DNA from: Linyphia triangularis
Lineage: Eukaryota > Arthropoda > Arachnida > Araneae > Linyphiidae
Direction: 5' to 3'
Length of the DNA stretch: 64,000 bases
Assembly (NCBI GenBank): GCA_963978545.1
Contig: OZ021731.1
Span: 22,059,593 to 22,123,592, forward strand
The notes under the pieces were generated by a model. That model did no database searches, had not been told where the DNA came from, and saw only the letters and a list, made by a program, of their open reading frames with translations. Positions 25,301 through 34,882 of the stretch are shown here, in pieces (position 1 is the stretch's first letter; each line of letters opens with the position of its first letter). The translations under genes were made by a program, and so were the position numbers.

Positions 25301-27444
25301 CGAGGTGAGACAAATTATAAGCTTTGTATAAGATTAATAATGTCTTTTTAACAACTAGTATCAACAAACATATAAATTACCCTATGCAGTGATTGCACAA
25401 ATTTAGTGACGAATAACTAAGCAAAAAGCTAAATCTTATTTTTTAATTTTAGTATTCAAGAATGTTTAAAATTTTGAAGAACCAAAAAGAGAAATTTATC
25501 TATAACTATAAATACCAAGTACCTTCTGGTGTTCTGTAATACAATGCATCAATTTCAGACATTTGGTGCAGTAAACTCTCCATGTTGAACGTTTCAGGGG
25601 CATGTCTCTCTGCCTGATTACTATCCAAGAGAAATTCCTTCACCAACTACAAAAATAATTTAATGCACACGATGTCACAAGTTACAATTATATTTTTGTA
25701 GTGATCAGATACAGAACCAGAAATAAATAGTTCGGTAAAGATTCAAAATAAATTTTTAAGGACACAAACTTACTTGATCCGAAGCTGAGGCACGAGAAGG
25801 TTGACCAGCCTTAAAAAAAAAGGAGACAAAATATTTATATAAAACACACTTAGAGATAATCTGGATAAATTAGACAATTGTTGAGACAAATTGTATGCCT
25901 AGTTCACAAACTTTTCGAAGCAAGGGTCTATATAAGTTATTTTTTTACAAGGTCCTATTTTTAAGGGAAAAAAATTAATTTTCTAAAAAATTTCCAATTT
26001 TATATATTTTTTTGAAACTTTCATGCAATAATAAAAACAATTTTTAATGTTGAGTAGGTACTTACAGATATTTACAATAACATCCTTCTACTCCTAGATG
26101 ATTTAAAGATCTCAATGGACAATTCCCACATTTTTTTACTTTTCTTTTTACTCAATTGTAAATGTTTCGAAAAGGCCATAATCACAAAAATTTCTGTTCA
26201 CTGAGCATTTTTTTTATTTTTTATTTGCAACCAAAGTTTACTAGTTACTTTTGGAGGGGAAAAACGACTCATTTGGCTCGAAGCGAATGTGAAGTCACTA
26301 CATCTCAAACAACTTGGCTTGAAACGCAACAGCAGAAACCAGTTTTGCAAGTTTCTCGCAAATCGCGCCAAACAGTATGGGATATGGCAATTTTCTACCA
26401 AACACTGATGCCAAACACACACTATTTGGCAGAAACCTCACGCTAACCATAGAAACGGAAGGATGTTTTGACGTCACAGATATAAAGCAGCGTTTTGATC
26501 GGATTGCAATCTGAGGTTTTTGGCCATTTTCCTATCTTAATATTTAAATAAAAAATTTTTGTTCAAGAACTTTTATTTGAATATTTGGCATTAGAAAGAA
26601 ATTTTTCATAAATATAAAATAATTTCACTCCTTTTTAAAAAATGCGAGAATAGTCCATTATAGATGTACATTTTTTGACATGGAATTTTGTAAAAGGTCC
26701 ATTAGTTGGACATGGAATTGTGTTTTTTGGTCCAGTTTTTTGGACATGAAACTTTATGAAAGGTCCGTAAACAGACCCAATTTCCTTCTGTATAGACCCC
26801 TGCAATGTGATTAAATTATGAACATTGTAAATGAATTCTGAAATTTTTTAAAAGGTGACAGAAATTGGCTTTAAAAATAGTTTTATTTTTTAAAGAACAA
26901 AATAGTAATTTAAGTATAATGTCGATGAATTATGTATAATATTAAGTATAATGGCAGGAATATACAACAATGGCAAGAACTAGAATTGTAATATAAATGA
27001 TCGAAAATAGCAATATAGTTGACAATGTACAATGATGTTAAGAATTAAGACTACAATATAAATTTTGAAAAGAAAAAATTATAACTTGAAAACAATGACA
27101 TCTCCGTACAAAAATAAACAAGTAATGCAAAACCAAAAACTTTAAGATGAGTTTCAGAAACAACTGAAAGTTGAATAAAAAATTCAAATAATTATTAATC
27201 AAGAGCATGTATATCGATGTAAACTTCTACAGGAGTTTCAAAGCATATTAGTCTTTAGTTTTACATAAGTCTTCAAAGATAAAGACACTAATATTTTAGA
27301 ACTCAAGACTTGCGGAAATTTCCATCTCTTCCAAATCCAAACACTGACCTGTTGTTGATTCTTGTCTTGAGTGAAGTGGCTGGCAACCTTCAAGAGAGGG
27401 TTGGTTAATCCACAGTCGGCGTCAATCAGATCTCGCATAGCCAT
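13397..27444 (-). CDS. PEX5: PEX5, peroxisomal PTS1 import receptor (complete, 14 coding exons)
   Basis: Coding exons, in order of translation: 27444-27349, 25809-25774, 25646-25523, 25015-24862, 22501-22378, 21761-21639, 21084-20930, 19728-19671, 19568-19425, 18626-18556, 18432-18244, 17141-16976, 16573-16416, 13604-13397. All junctions are GT-AG with compatible phases, giving 1806 nt and 601 residues, close to the ~600-640 usual for animals. The N-terminus [11 protein letters not shown] keeps Cys11, the monoubiquitinated cysteine needed for receptor recycling. The disordered half has an LVKEF motif (residues 45-49) and W-x3-F/Y motifs at 97, 124, 146, 209 and 279 for docking to PEX14/PEX13. 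The C-terminal half (from about 290) is the TPR array that binds the C-terminal SKL-type signal, with [19 protein letters not shown] and LGATLAN as the clearest repeats. The linker after SHLV is shorter than in vertebrates. It acts between cytosol and peroxisome membrane. Confidence 0.95.
13760..14365. mobile_element. ~0.6-kb hAT-type MITE in last PEX5 intron
   Basis: The ends are CAGCGGTTCCAAACCC and, inverted, CAGCAATTCCCAACCTTT, the CAGnGGTTCnCAA pattern of Charlie-like hAT elements. The flanks ttatagaa and ctctagaa agree at 6 of 8 positions, a decayed 8-bp duplication. Near the right end is a strong internal inverted repeat (14184-14225 against 14296-14336) built on GACTTTGAGGCCCACTAAC. 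No transposase remains. Confidence 0.65.
14719..16064 (-). mobile_element. Helentron/Helitron-like non-autonomous element, copy 1
   Basis: Read on the minus strand it starts TCTCTATATATATAAGGC, continues with a short (TCAC)n run, and ends ...GCACGGGTATTCAGCTAG(T). The TC start, the CTAGT end and the lack of terminal inverted repeats or target duplication fit the Helitron class; the CTAGT-ended 'ACCCGTGC' tail resembles Helentrons. Most of the body is tandem units of about 148 bp. The element lies in the last PEX5 intron and contains no Rep/helicase ORF, so it would depend on proteins supplied in trans. Units are more similar near the 5' end and diverge toward the 3' end. Confidence 0.7.
17781..18044. 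mobile_element. 264-bp piggyBac-type MITE (copy 2) in PEX5 intron
   Basis: Same family as 5792-6019: both share GATCCCCAGTTTTTCCAGCA near the left end and CCCATTCCCATGAC near the right. The right flank keeps TTAA (18045-18048), while the left flank is CTAA. The ends are CCCTCTGAGGATCATGGG and, inverted, GCCTCTGAGCGTCATGGG. Older or more mutated than copy 1. Confidence 0.75.
19147..19314. mobile_element. 168-bp GGTACTT-ended MITE with perfect 8-bp target duplication
   Basis: The inverted ends GGTACTTACATATTATCGCA and GGTACTTACGTATTAACGCA extend to about 30 bp. AACAGTTT is duplicated exactly on both sides (19139-19146 and 19315-19322), indicating a hAT-class or similar 8-bp cut. It lies in a PEX5 intron and is non-coding. 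Confidence 0.8.
23430..24060 (+). repeat. probable long SINE-like repeat in PEX5 intron
   Basis: A GC-richer block stands out from the surrounding intron. Near its start GCAGGGTTTAAATCCTG resembles a polymerase III B box, with a poor A-box candidate upstream. The body (~600 bp) has no coding frame. It is most likely a tRNA-headed SINE or composite repeat. No target duplication was found, so the edges are approximate. Confidence 0.4.
24358..24610. mobile_element. 253-bp hAT-like MITE in PEX5 intron
   Basis: The ends CATGAGCGTCGGCAG and, inverted, CATGGCCGCCACCAA are followed by shared GGGGGTGCAAA blocks. The 8-bp flanks tttaggcc (24350-24357) and tctaggcc (24611-24618) differ at one base. Non-coding. 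Confidence 0.6.
26113..26659 (+). mobile_element. MITE family M, copy 2, in PEX5 intron 1
   Basis: The inverted ends CAATGGACAATTCCCACATT and TAATGGACTATTCTCGCATT bracket a core shared with the copies at 12590 and 48671. The core includes CCAGTTTTGCAAGTTTCTCG and GACGTCACAGATATAAAGC. An open frame inside (26162-26446) is not conserved between copies and is not counted as a gene. Confidence 0.75.
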
Positions 27445-27548
27445 GATGGAAAGCGGGTGTTGATGGGGGGGAACAACGAACAATCAAATGCCACCTGAAG
27501 TGTGTATTCCAATTGTTTGCGACCCCCAGTTGTCCCTCGATATCATGG
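27445..27548 (-). promoter_or_regulatory. PEX5 5' leader exon segment with upstream ORF
   Basis: A strong acceptor (TTTCTTTTTCAG) precedes position 27548, so the first PEX5 exon in the mRNA lies further upstream and is non-coding. The leader contains an upstream ATG at 27546 opening a 20-codon ORF that stops with TGA at 27484-27486, 39 nt before the PEX5 ATG. Such an uORF could dampen translation of PEX5; that effect is inference. Confidence 0.6.
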
Positions 27549-30500
27549 CTGAAAAAGAAATGGCCCCATTGTTAGAAGCAGTAATAGATTACTTTGTATT
27601 ATATAAAAAAAAAAATTCAAGCACCATTTAAGGAATTTTAATTAAATTTTTCTTCATATAAAGGATATTCAAATGTTATTTAAGTAACTAAATCTTGAAC
27701 AGAGACAAAATACATAGTTTATGGCAAAACTCGTGTATTTAAGATTAATTTCATAAATTTTAATGTTGCTAATTTAAAAGCACAATTAAAACAAAATTAA
27801 AAGTTAACATAAATTTCTTTAATGAATAAAGTAGTAACTTTTTACAGAATTTTTGATTCACAGATATGAGAATAGCATTGTCGTTTTCCCCCCCCTAAAT
27901 AAGATACAGTAGAGCATTGATTATGTGAATACCGATGAATCAAAACATAAGTTAACATTCCTGTCAGCAAAGTCAAAATTTTGAACTTTAAAATTTTTTT
28001 TTTTTAGAACTATATGCCTTATTATATATTAAAAAGCATTTAATGTTTGTGATAGTACAAAATCAAAGCATTTCATTACATACATGAATTGAACCTTTTT
28101 TTCTTAAATTTCGAACTTGTTTTCACTTTCTCCAGCTTTACAATTATTAAATAAGCGAATTTTAAAAAATTAAATTTACATTAATGTACATGGTATGCTA
28201 AACAATGCTAGAACATATAAAATTAGCCATAATGAAAGCACTTATGTCCCTTCTATAGGATGACTAACTTTTATTTGTATTTTTCACAAAATTGCTTTCG
28301 ATGGACAAAAATTGTTTTCCCCCTATGATAATGCAGAAAGAATTTCCTATCAATAACCTCAAGCATACAAATAAAGTTGGGGAATAAACTACCCCTTAAC
28401 GAAATAGTTTTTTCTGCTGTTATGAGATTTTTAAATATACACAAACATAGTAGCACATTTTTTTTTAACTAAATTATATCAGTTATTTTTTACAAATACA
28501 AACTATCACTAGACATCACACACAAGAGGTCTAATAGACCAGGACACAAAGAAAACAAGGAATAAAAATACGTCCTCTTGCATACCTTGACCATTGTTCT
28601 AAAGTGATTTGTAAAACAATGGTCAAGGTCCATAGTAAACAAATACAAGGTCATCTACTACTAGAGGTTGATAGGAATGCTATTATTTAAAACCCATCTT
28701 TTGGGTAAAAAAATAGTGTTAGGGTGCATCTATTTAATAAATTTGGTTTATAAATCAAAATGCATCATTATAAAAGATAAAAGTTTGAATACATCATTTA
28801 GGAGACTGTTTTACCGAAGTATAAACAGGTGCAAGGTCAATAAATTAAGACAATAAAAGAACTTGGATTGATGATGATAAACAATACCAGTGGCCTAAGG
28901 TTTATACCTTAATATAGATTGTTGACAATATATTCTTAGTATAATTAAGCAACAATTTCTTAAAAATATACATGCTCATGAGAAAAAGAGTAAAAAGGAC
29001 TCATTTCTAAGTTAAATGTAGTTAAAAAAAATACATACAAAACTGAATAGGAGAAAAAATATTGGCCCAGAAACAAGCCTTAGTGTAAATATTAGAGTGT
29101 ACTTCCTCCCAGAATGAGAAAAATGCATTAAATATCAACATTAAGTCAAATAAGTTTAATCAAAATTTATAAAATTTAATTGGGCATACATACACAGATG
29201 AAAAGGAATGTTTCAAGCTTTTTTTATTGATAATTTATTTGGGTTAAAATACTTTATACGCTCCCCACTTTGGCGACTTTGAAAAATACAGCCAAATTGC
29301 ATTGACTCTACTACTGAATTCAACTACAGGTTTGCTAAAATGGATGCCAAGTTGTAATGGAACAGTACAGGCAAGGGGGTACCATACTTGGCGCAAAATC
29401 ACCAAAAAATGGGGGGGGGGGATCTGTGTATGTATTGTGTATTTCTTGATATACCCAGTATATCAAGCATGCATCTAACCTTCATTTGAGATTTTTTAAA
29501 ACAATATCAGTGAAATAAAACCAGATATCGAATATGAATTGGCTGCGATCCAGAATACATCCACAAACTTAAAAATTAAAAAAAAAAATGGGAAGTATGA
29601 TTGTTTAACAATGAATGTATACGGCTAAATAAAAAAAGAAATATTGCTAAAATAGCGTAAGTACTAAAATAAAATATTATTAAACTATAAGTACTACTAT
29701 AGTGAACAGCATAAATAAAACAAAGAAAATAGGCAAGAAGTACACAAATATACGTTGAGAAATATACAAATGTCCATTTTGCAAACAAGGAAAAAGGTGC
29801 AGAGGAATTTGATGTAAAATTTGACGTCGAACTACACAATAAAAAAGAAAAATGTAAACAAACTGCGCCATAAATTTACACAAATACCCAGTATATCAAG
29901 CATGCATAAGCATCCAACAAAGTTTTTAACTAACTTTTGAAAAGATTATTTGTATGGGCACAAATAAACATCCTTTGTGAATTTTGCATATTGCGAAACA
30001 TAACCATAGAAGGAAAAATAAAAATTTTACAAGATATTTTCATTAGCATAAAACAAAAGATTTTCCATACCTACAGTAAGTATGGCGGAAAAATGCAAGA
30101 GGAAAAGAGTTAATTTATTATAATAGCATTCGCCCTACGTTGCATCATTCATTTTCGGTATTAAAGACACATGAATATTATTAATGATGTAAGTGCAGAC
30201 CAAATAGGCTTACTGGTAACATGACCTCTTTTATTTAAATACCAATAAACTAAAATAATGAAAAATTTATTATACGTCAGAGGTGAAAGTTTAATTATAA
30301 ACTTACTCGTTCGAAGTCTTCAGGAAAGAATTTGTCCAATTCTACTAGCAATATACGATTTTATAAAAGTGTCATATAATAATAACACTGAATCACACAC
30401 ATCTTTTCAGTGTTGCCACCAAATGTTGCAACACAGCTAAATATAATGATTACAAAATTATCATTTCTTCAAGGTTTGTAATTTCAAATAAATATTTTTG

Positions 30501-31505
30501 GATCCTTCCAAAAATATTCCTATTTAACTTAGTTAAATTGAAGAAATAGATGAAAAATTGAAATATTTTAAAATTCTATAAAAAGCGTGTCCTTTCTGTT
30601 TCTTAAAACACACCGTGCTTAGACCAAAAATGAAGCACATTTTCACTCAAACAAAACCTCACAACAAAAACTTCTCTGTAAAAAGGCACCAAGTACTTCC
30701 AGGCAGTACTTCCCATGGCAGTGAAAAGTATTGAAATTCTAAACTATGTAGCCAAGTTTAACGTAGCGTAAATTACTGATAATAAAAATCAGTGAAATTT
30801 TAAACAAGAGGATTTTTTTCTTGTTAAAATTCAACCTTTGTAGGCCTAAATATTCCGTCACAAAACTTTTGTGCGACTTGACTATTGCGCTTCACAACAT
30901 AAAGTCTAAACTTAGCTATATACTTTAGCTCTCAATACTTTTCACGGGCATTTAGCTATTGCCTGAAGAATTCAGTGCCTTTTTACAGTGATGTTTTTTT
31001 TTTTTTTTTTTTTTTCCTTCTTTTTTTTTCCGTACTAATTTGTACACCGATAGCTAGTTTAAATATATTTAGTGGTCAAAATTTTAATACTTGTAAGAAA
31101 ACTTCCTGGGGTTTAAAGGGTTAAATCTACGAACGCGGCAGTGTTCCGCTGACAAATCCGATAACAAAGCTGCAGACATGCAAGTGTATATTACGTGGAC
31201 AAAGCTATGGCACGTTTTCTACCCCTCACAGCTCAGTATCTATTATAGCTAGAACCCTGATGTTTTGGCTATCGTGTTGCCCCGGGTGAGTAGACGAAAA
31301 ATAACAACATAATTGTTAACATTGAGCAAGGGAACATGGTAAAAAAATCCTTTGAAATTTCGCCGAAATCACCGGAATTTTATTCTTCTGATGCTTCTGG
31401 TTGAGGTCAAAACTTTATCCAGCGTTACAGCCAAAATTATTTGATGAATTTTGACAATTTTTTTATTCTTTTCACCTTGATTAGAGGAAGTGTCTTTTGT
31501 ATGAA
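27549..31505. other. region upstream of PEX5 coding exons; no coding exon recognised
   Basis: It should contain the first non-coding PEX5 exon and promoter. The only clearly GC-richer, non-repetitive part is 31130-31290, which is a reasonable but unproven promoter candidate. A T-run lies at 30992-31016. A perfect 15-bp inverted repeat is reported separately. Confidence 0.35.
28584..28629. repeat. perfect 15-bp inverted repeat (hairpin)
   Basis: ACCTTGACCATTGTT (28584-28598) is repeated inverted at 28615-28629 with a 16-bp loop. It is too small for a typical MITE, and no duplication flanks it. Function unknown. Confidence 0.7.
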
Positions 31506-31726
31506 TGTCTTTTATCTCCATTGATGTAGAGGGCGCTGCTTATGTAATCCCCTAGCGGCGACTTCGTCGCCAGAGAGAGAGAGTATGATTGAAGGAGTGG
31601 AGGTGAACGGACGTGGAAGTAGCCTCTCCTAGTTTGGGTTCAAGAACCTATTTCTATCTAATGCACGAATAAACCTGCTGTCCATTTAATTGGCCTCTTT
31701 CACTTTTACCCTTTCATCATACAACA
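31506..31726 (+). repeat. 5' LTR (221 bp)
   Basis: It begins TGTCTTTTATCTCC and ends CATCATACAACA. It contains an AATAAA (in 'cacgaataaacc') that can serve as the polyadenylation signal. The 4-bp length difference from the 3' LTR comes from a TT and an AG indel. Confidence 0.9.
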
Positions 31727-31783
31727 TGGGGGCTCGCGGTGCTTTTTACCCGCGAGAATACGATGAAAAAAATATTTAAAAAA

Positions 31784-32268
31784 CTGCACTTCCACGCATC
31801 CAGAGGTCAAACCAAAATCATCTTCACGAAAAAAAAAAACCCTTTACTTCCACGCATACAGAGGTCAAACCAAAATCCTCTTCACGAAAAAAAACAACCT
31901 TTACTTCTACGCATCCAGAGGTCAAACCAAAATCCTCTTCACGAAATAAAAACTGCACTTCTACGCATCCAGAGGTCAAACCAAAATCCTCTTCAAGAAT
32001 TACCGCAGCAGTCAGCGACCACCAGTGGAATCTACAAATAAAAGGAAAACTCATCAACCAGCGTCGTCATTATACAACTGCATAACACTCGCTTCGCCGA
32101 ACAAGTCCCACTTCAGCCGTCAAGCAGAAGTTCAACGAAGCTAGCATATCGTTATTCCACATAGCCAGCAAGAATACAGAATCCTGAGCCAACTCGAACC
32201 TGCAACCACAACACTGTCGCTTCGCCGAACAAGTCCCACTTCAGCCGTCAAGCAGAAGTTCAACGAAG
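31784..32268 (+). repeat. tandem repeats in the LTR element leader
   Basis: Four copies of a ~50-55 bp unit (core CAGAGGTCAAACCAAAATC) span 31784-32000. They are followed by two separated direct copies of a 51-bp unit (32090-32140 and 32218-32268, core GAACAAGTCCCACTTCAGCC). All lie between the primer-binding site and gag. The open frame at 31739-32041 is a by-product of the repeats. Confidence 0.85.
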
Positions 32269-32418
32269 TCAGCAAAGTTATTCCACATCGACCAACTACT
32301 ACGAACCAGAAACCAGAAGCAACGAGTACTCTTCGAAAGAGCAACAACATAAAACGGATACAGCTCCAAAAGCGAAGTAAAATCAAGAAACGCAGGTAGG
32401 ATCCATCTTATTATAATT

Positions 32419-32883
32419 ATGTTTAAAAATATCAAAAAGCAAGATCTCGTATTTGTCGCCGCTGAGTTAGATATCGTTGTACCGGATGGTACCACAATTC
32501 TAAAATTAAAAGACTTAATCGAAAAAAGTGAAGTTTTCGTTAAAGATCCAGATTTCGTTCAAGATTTAATAACAACAGTTGTAGCTGAAAGAAAAACCCA
32601 AGAGGAGGATAGAAAAACCCAAGAGGCTAATGAAAAGCAAAAAGAAATCGAAAAAATTAAGAATGAAATCGAAAAAATTAAACTTGCACAGTTAGATGCT
32701 AAAATTAAACTAGCTCATTTAAAGAACAAAATCCAAATTCCAGTAACTGCAGAACCCTCTGATATTATTTGTGCTAACTCAATAACACCACCTAATGTAA
32801 ACGAAAGCATAAAAACACAAGATCCACTTCCGATTGGAAACCAATTCGAAATCCACACGGAAAAAAATGCTATGTTGCTTTAA
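32419..32883 (+). CDS. Gag-like ORF of the deleted LTR element
   Basis: 154 codons from ATG. It opens with a SAP-like helix-loop-helix (IKKQDLVFVAAELDI, then ILKLKDLIEKS). A strongly charged coiled coil of K/E heptads follows (about residues 60-105), then a Pro/Asn-rich tail. No CCHC knuckle is present, so either the nucleocapsid was lost with the deletion or this lineage lacks it. The frame closes at a TAA a few codons after the run GAAAAAAAT (32860-32868); the pol-remnant frame is open across this point. Identification as Gag rests on position in the LTR element and resemblance of its N-terminus to the ORF at 62784. Confidence 0.7.
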   Translation: MFKNIKKQDLVFVAAELDIVVPDGTTILKLKDLIEKSEVFVKDPDFVQDLITTVVAERKTQEEDRKTQEANEKQKEIEKIKNEIEKIKLAQLDAKIKLAHLKNKIQIPVTAEPSDIICANSITPPNVNESIKTQDPLPIGNQFEIHTEKNAMLL

Positions 32884-33530
32884 AAAAGGAGGAATATATC
32901 ACTTTTCCTGCAGGAAGAAATAACGAAATTTTAAATACTTCGCAAATCCTTCCGATTCCTGAAACGCAAAATGACACGTGTCAAGGTCATACAAAGGATA
33001 ACTCAACGGAAAAAATAAGTTCTTCGTTGATGGGGGCGGGGCTTAATGTCCCCATGAGAAAAGATGAACGATCATTGGAAGATCTCGATGAAGAGTGTGT
33101 TGTAACAGAAGACTTAAAAAAAAGCCAACCAGCAGAAGCACATGGTCCAGAATGTAAACAAATTGAAACACGTGGCGCATGTAAACAAACAGAAGAGAAT
33201 TTTTTTCTGTTTACAATTGGGGATAGCGTGAGTTTAAGCGAAGCGGATTTCTTGCACATTAACGAAGATAATTTACGGAATACTGTTATGAATAAGGTCA
33301 AGATTTACAAACCAAAGAAAATGGAAAGTACAAATTTTCAAATGAAGCTTTTCCTACCAGTTGAAACTCCAATCTTCAAGCCAAAATACATCGATGGAAT
33401 AATTTCCGAAAGTACTTATGACTTATGCAACTCACCGTCTGCTATTCAAAGATTTATGCAGATTGTTTTTCGTGAACTTTTAGTAGCTAAAATATTAATC
33501 TTTATGATGAAGTGCTGGGAAGATACTTAA
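32796..33530 (+). pseudogene. pol remnant: protease-RT linker fused to RT palm fragment
   Basis: The frame is open from 32796 and overlaps gag by 88 nt in the -1 frame. The 5' half is unrecognised and hydrophilic. Near the end, NFQMKLFLPVETPIF (about 33330-33380) matches the linker that opens Ty3/gypsy reverse transcriptase ('...L.DE.PI.QRPR'). It then jumps directly to LCNSPSAIQRFMQIVFRELL (about 33427-33482), which matches the palm segment ('PFGLCNAPATFQR'). The intervening fingers/palm, the YxDD box, RNase H and integrase are absent. This is an in-frame internal deletion product and cannot be catalytic. Confidence 0.7.
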
Positions 33531-33918
33531 GTTTCTTCAATTTTCTTCTACAAGAACTTTTTACAGAAGAGACATTTTTTTTCTTTTTATGAACTTTTTA
33601 CAGAAGAGACTTTTTTTCCATCATACAAACTTTTTAAAGAAGATACTTTTTTTTTCTTTTTATGGACTTTTGAAAGAAGATTTTTTTTTTCTTTCACACA
33701 AACTTTTTGAAGAGGAGACTTTTTTTCCCTTTCTACAAACTTTTCATGGTGCAAGAACTTTTTCCACAGACTTTAAATTTTTAAGAACTACACGTTGTGA
33801 TCTTCAAGACATTAATGTTGTTTAAATTTTATTGTTGTGCTGTATTTTTCAATATCTTTATTTACAGGTTTAGTATATATCAATGAGTCGGTGGTCCTCC
33901 TCAATCAGGATGGCGGAG
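33531..33918 (+). other. T-rich tract upstream of 3' LTR
   Basis: It contains four or five imperfect copies of a ~55-bp unit built on 'aactttttaaagaagagac-tttttttc' (about 33545-33770). An AT-rich stretch and the polypurine tract follow. No domain is recognisable. Confidence 0.6.
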
Positions 33919-34135
33919 TGTCTTATCTCCATTGATGTAGAGGGCGCTGCTTATGTAATCCCCTAGCGGCGACTTCGTCGCCAGAGAGAGAGTATGATTG
34001 AAGGAGTGGAGGTGAACGGACGTGGAAGTAGCCTCTCCTAGTTTGGGTTCAAGAACCTATTTCTATCTAATGCACGAATAAACCTGCTGTCCATTTAATT
34101 GGCCTCTTTCACTTTTACCCCTTCATCATACAACA
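33919..34135 (+). repeat. 3' LTR (217 bp)
   Basis: Near-identical to the 5' LTR, with one substitution (ccctttc/cccttc region) and two 2-bp indels. It is followed by the TGAA target duplication. Confidence 0.9.
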
Positions 34136-34140
34136 TGAAT

Positions 34141-34882
34141 TAATGAATAAGAGGGTCTGTATCCCCCCCCCCCTCAGAAATAATCCTGGAAGTTGGGAAC
34201 TTTAGGCCGGATAATGACTGATTAAAACAGGTCAATGGATTTCGGATATTCATCTTTTTCTCAATTTCAAGAAGCGATTTTGATACTTTAAGTTGAACTA
34301 TTTAAACAGTGTAATTAGAAAAAGTAAAAATTATTTACTGCTTATTGCGAAAAACGTATTGCAAATTTCGTAATTTTGGCAGGTTTTTTTTTTGTTTGTT
34401 TCCTTTTAATGTAATAATTATTACCAAAAATATCGCCAAACTGGCATTTTTTTAAAAAAGTATTGAAATAAGAAAACAAAAACAGTAAATTACACTGATC
34501 CATGTCAGATTTAAATACTGGCACCAGTATTCAAGTGCAATTAAAAGTTGCGTATTGAGTAGCGGATCCTAGTCTTTGAATTTTTATGATCAAGGTGTGA
34601 CGTTATTGCGTATTAAATATATTGTGCGGAGATTACTCAAAGAGATATGAGTCATATGATGGCAAAGTGGAAAGATTATTGTAGTATTTGGCGATGGGTA
34701 AAATCGAAGTCCTGTAAATAAAATGAAATTAAGCAGCTTGGAAAAAAAAAAGTATTTTGACTTAATATGTGAGTAACTGAAAACTTGGGCAAATTTTTAA
34801 GGGATGGTCATTTAATGAGAAAGATTAATGGAAAACAGAGCTCGACTGCAGTTAAAGTTAGCAAACTCTACAAAAATAATTG
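34141..34882. other. intergenic, nothing recognised
   Basis: AT-rich, with no gene or bounded element. A C-run lies at 34164-34174. Confidence 0.4.

Larger units (their letters stand above)
31506..34135 (+). mobile_element. internally deleted, recently inserted Ty3/gypsy-like LTR retrotransposon
   Basis: Two near-identical direct repeats (31506-31726 and 33919-34135) start TGTCTT and end ACAACA, and TGAA flanks both outer edges (31502-31505 and 34136-34139). The first LTR is followed at once by TGGGGGCTCG, a primer-binding site whose first ten bases match the 3' end expected of a proline tRNA. A purine-rich tract (aggatggcggag) precedes the second LTR. The 2.2-kb interior holds a tandem-repeat leader, a gag-like ORF and a pol remnant lacking most of the polymerase. 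The LTRs differ by one substitution and two 2-bp indels, so the insertion is young. Without a working pol it must be non-autonomous. Confidence 0.9.

Noticed and set aside
26162..26446. 94-codon ORF in PEX5 intron
   Set aside because: It lies within MITE family M. The frame is not preserved in the other two copies.
31739..32041. 100-codon plus-strand ORF and its antisense counterpart
   Set aside because: Both are produced by four ~50-bp tandem units and translate as simple repeats.
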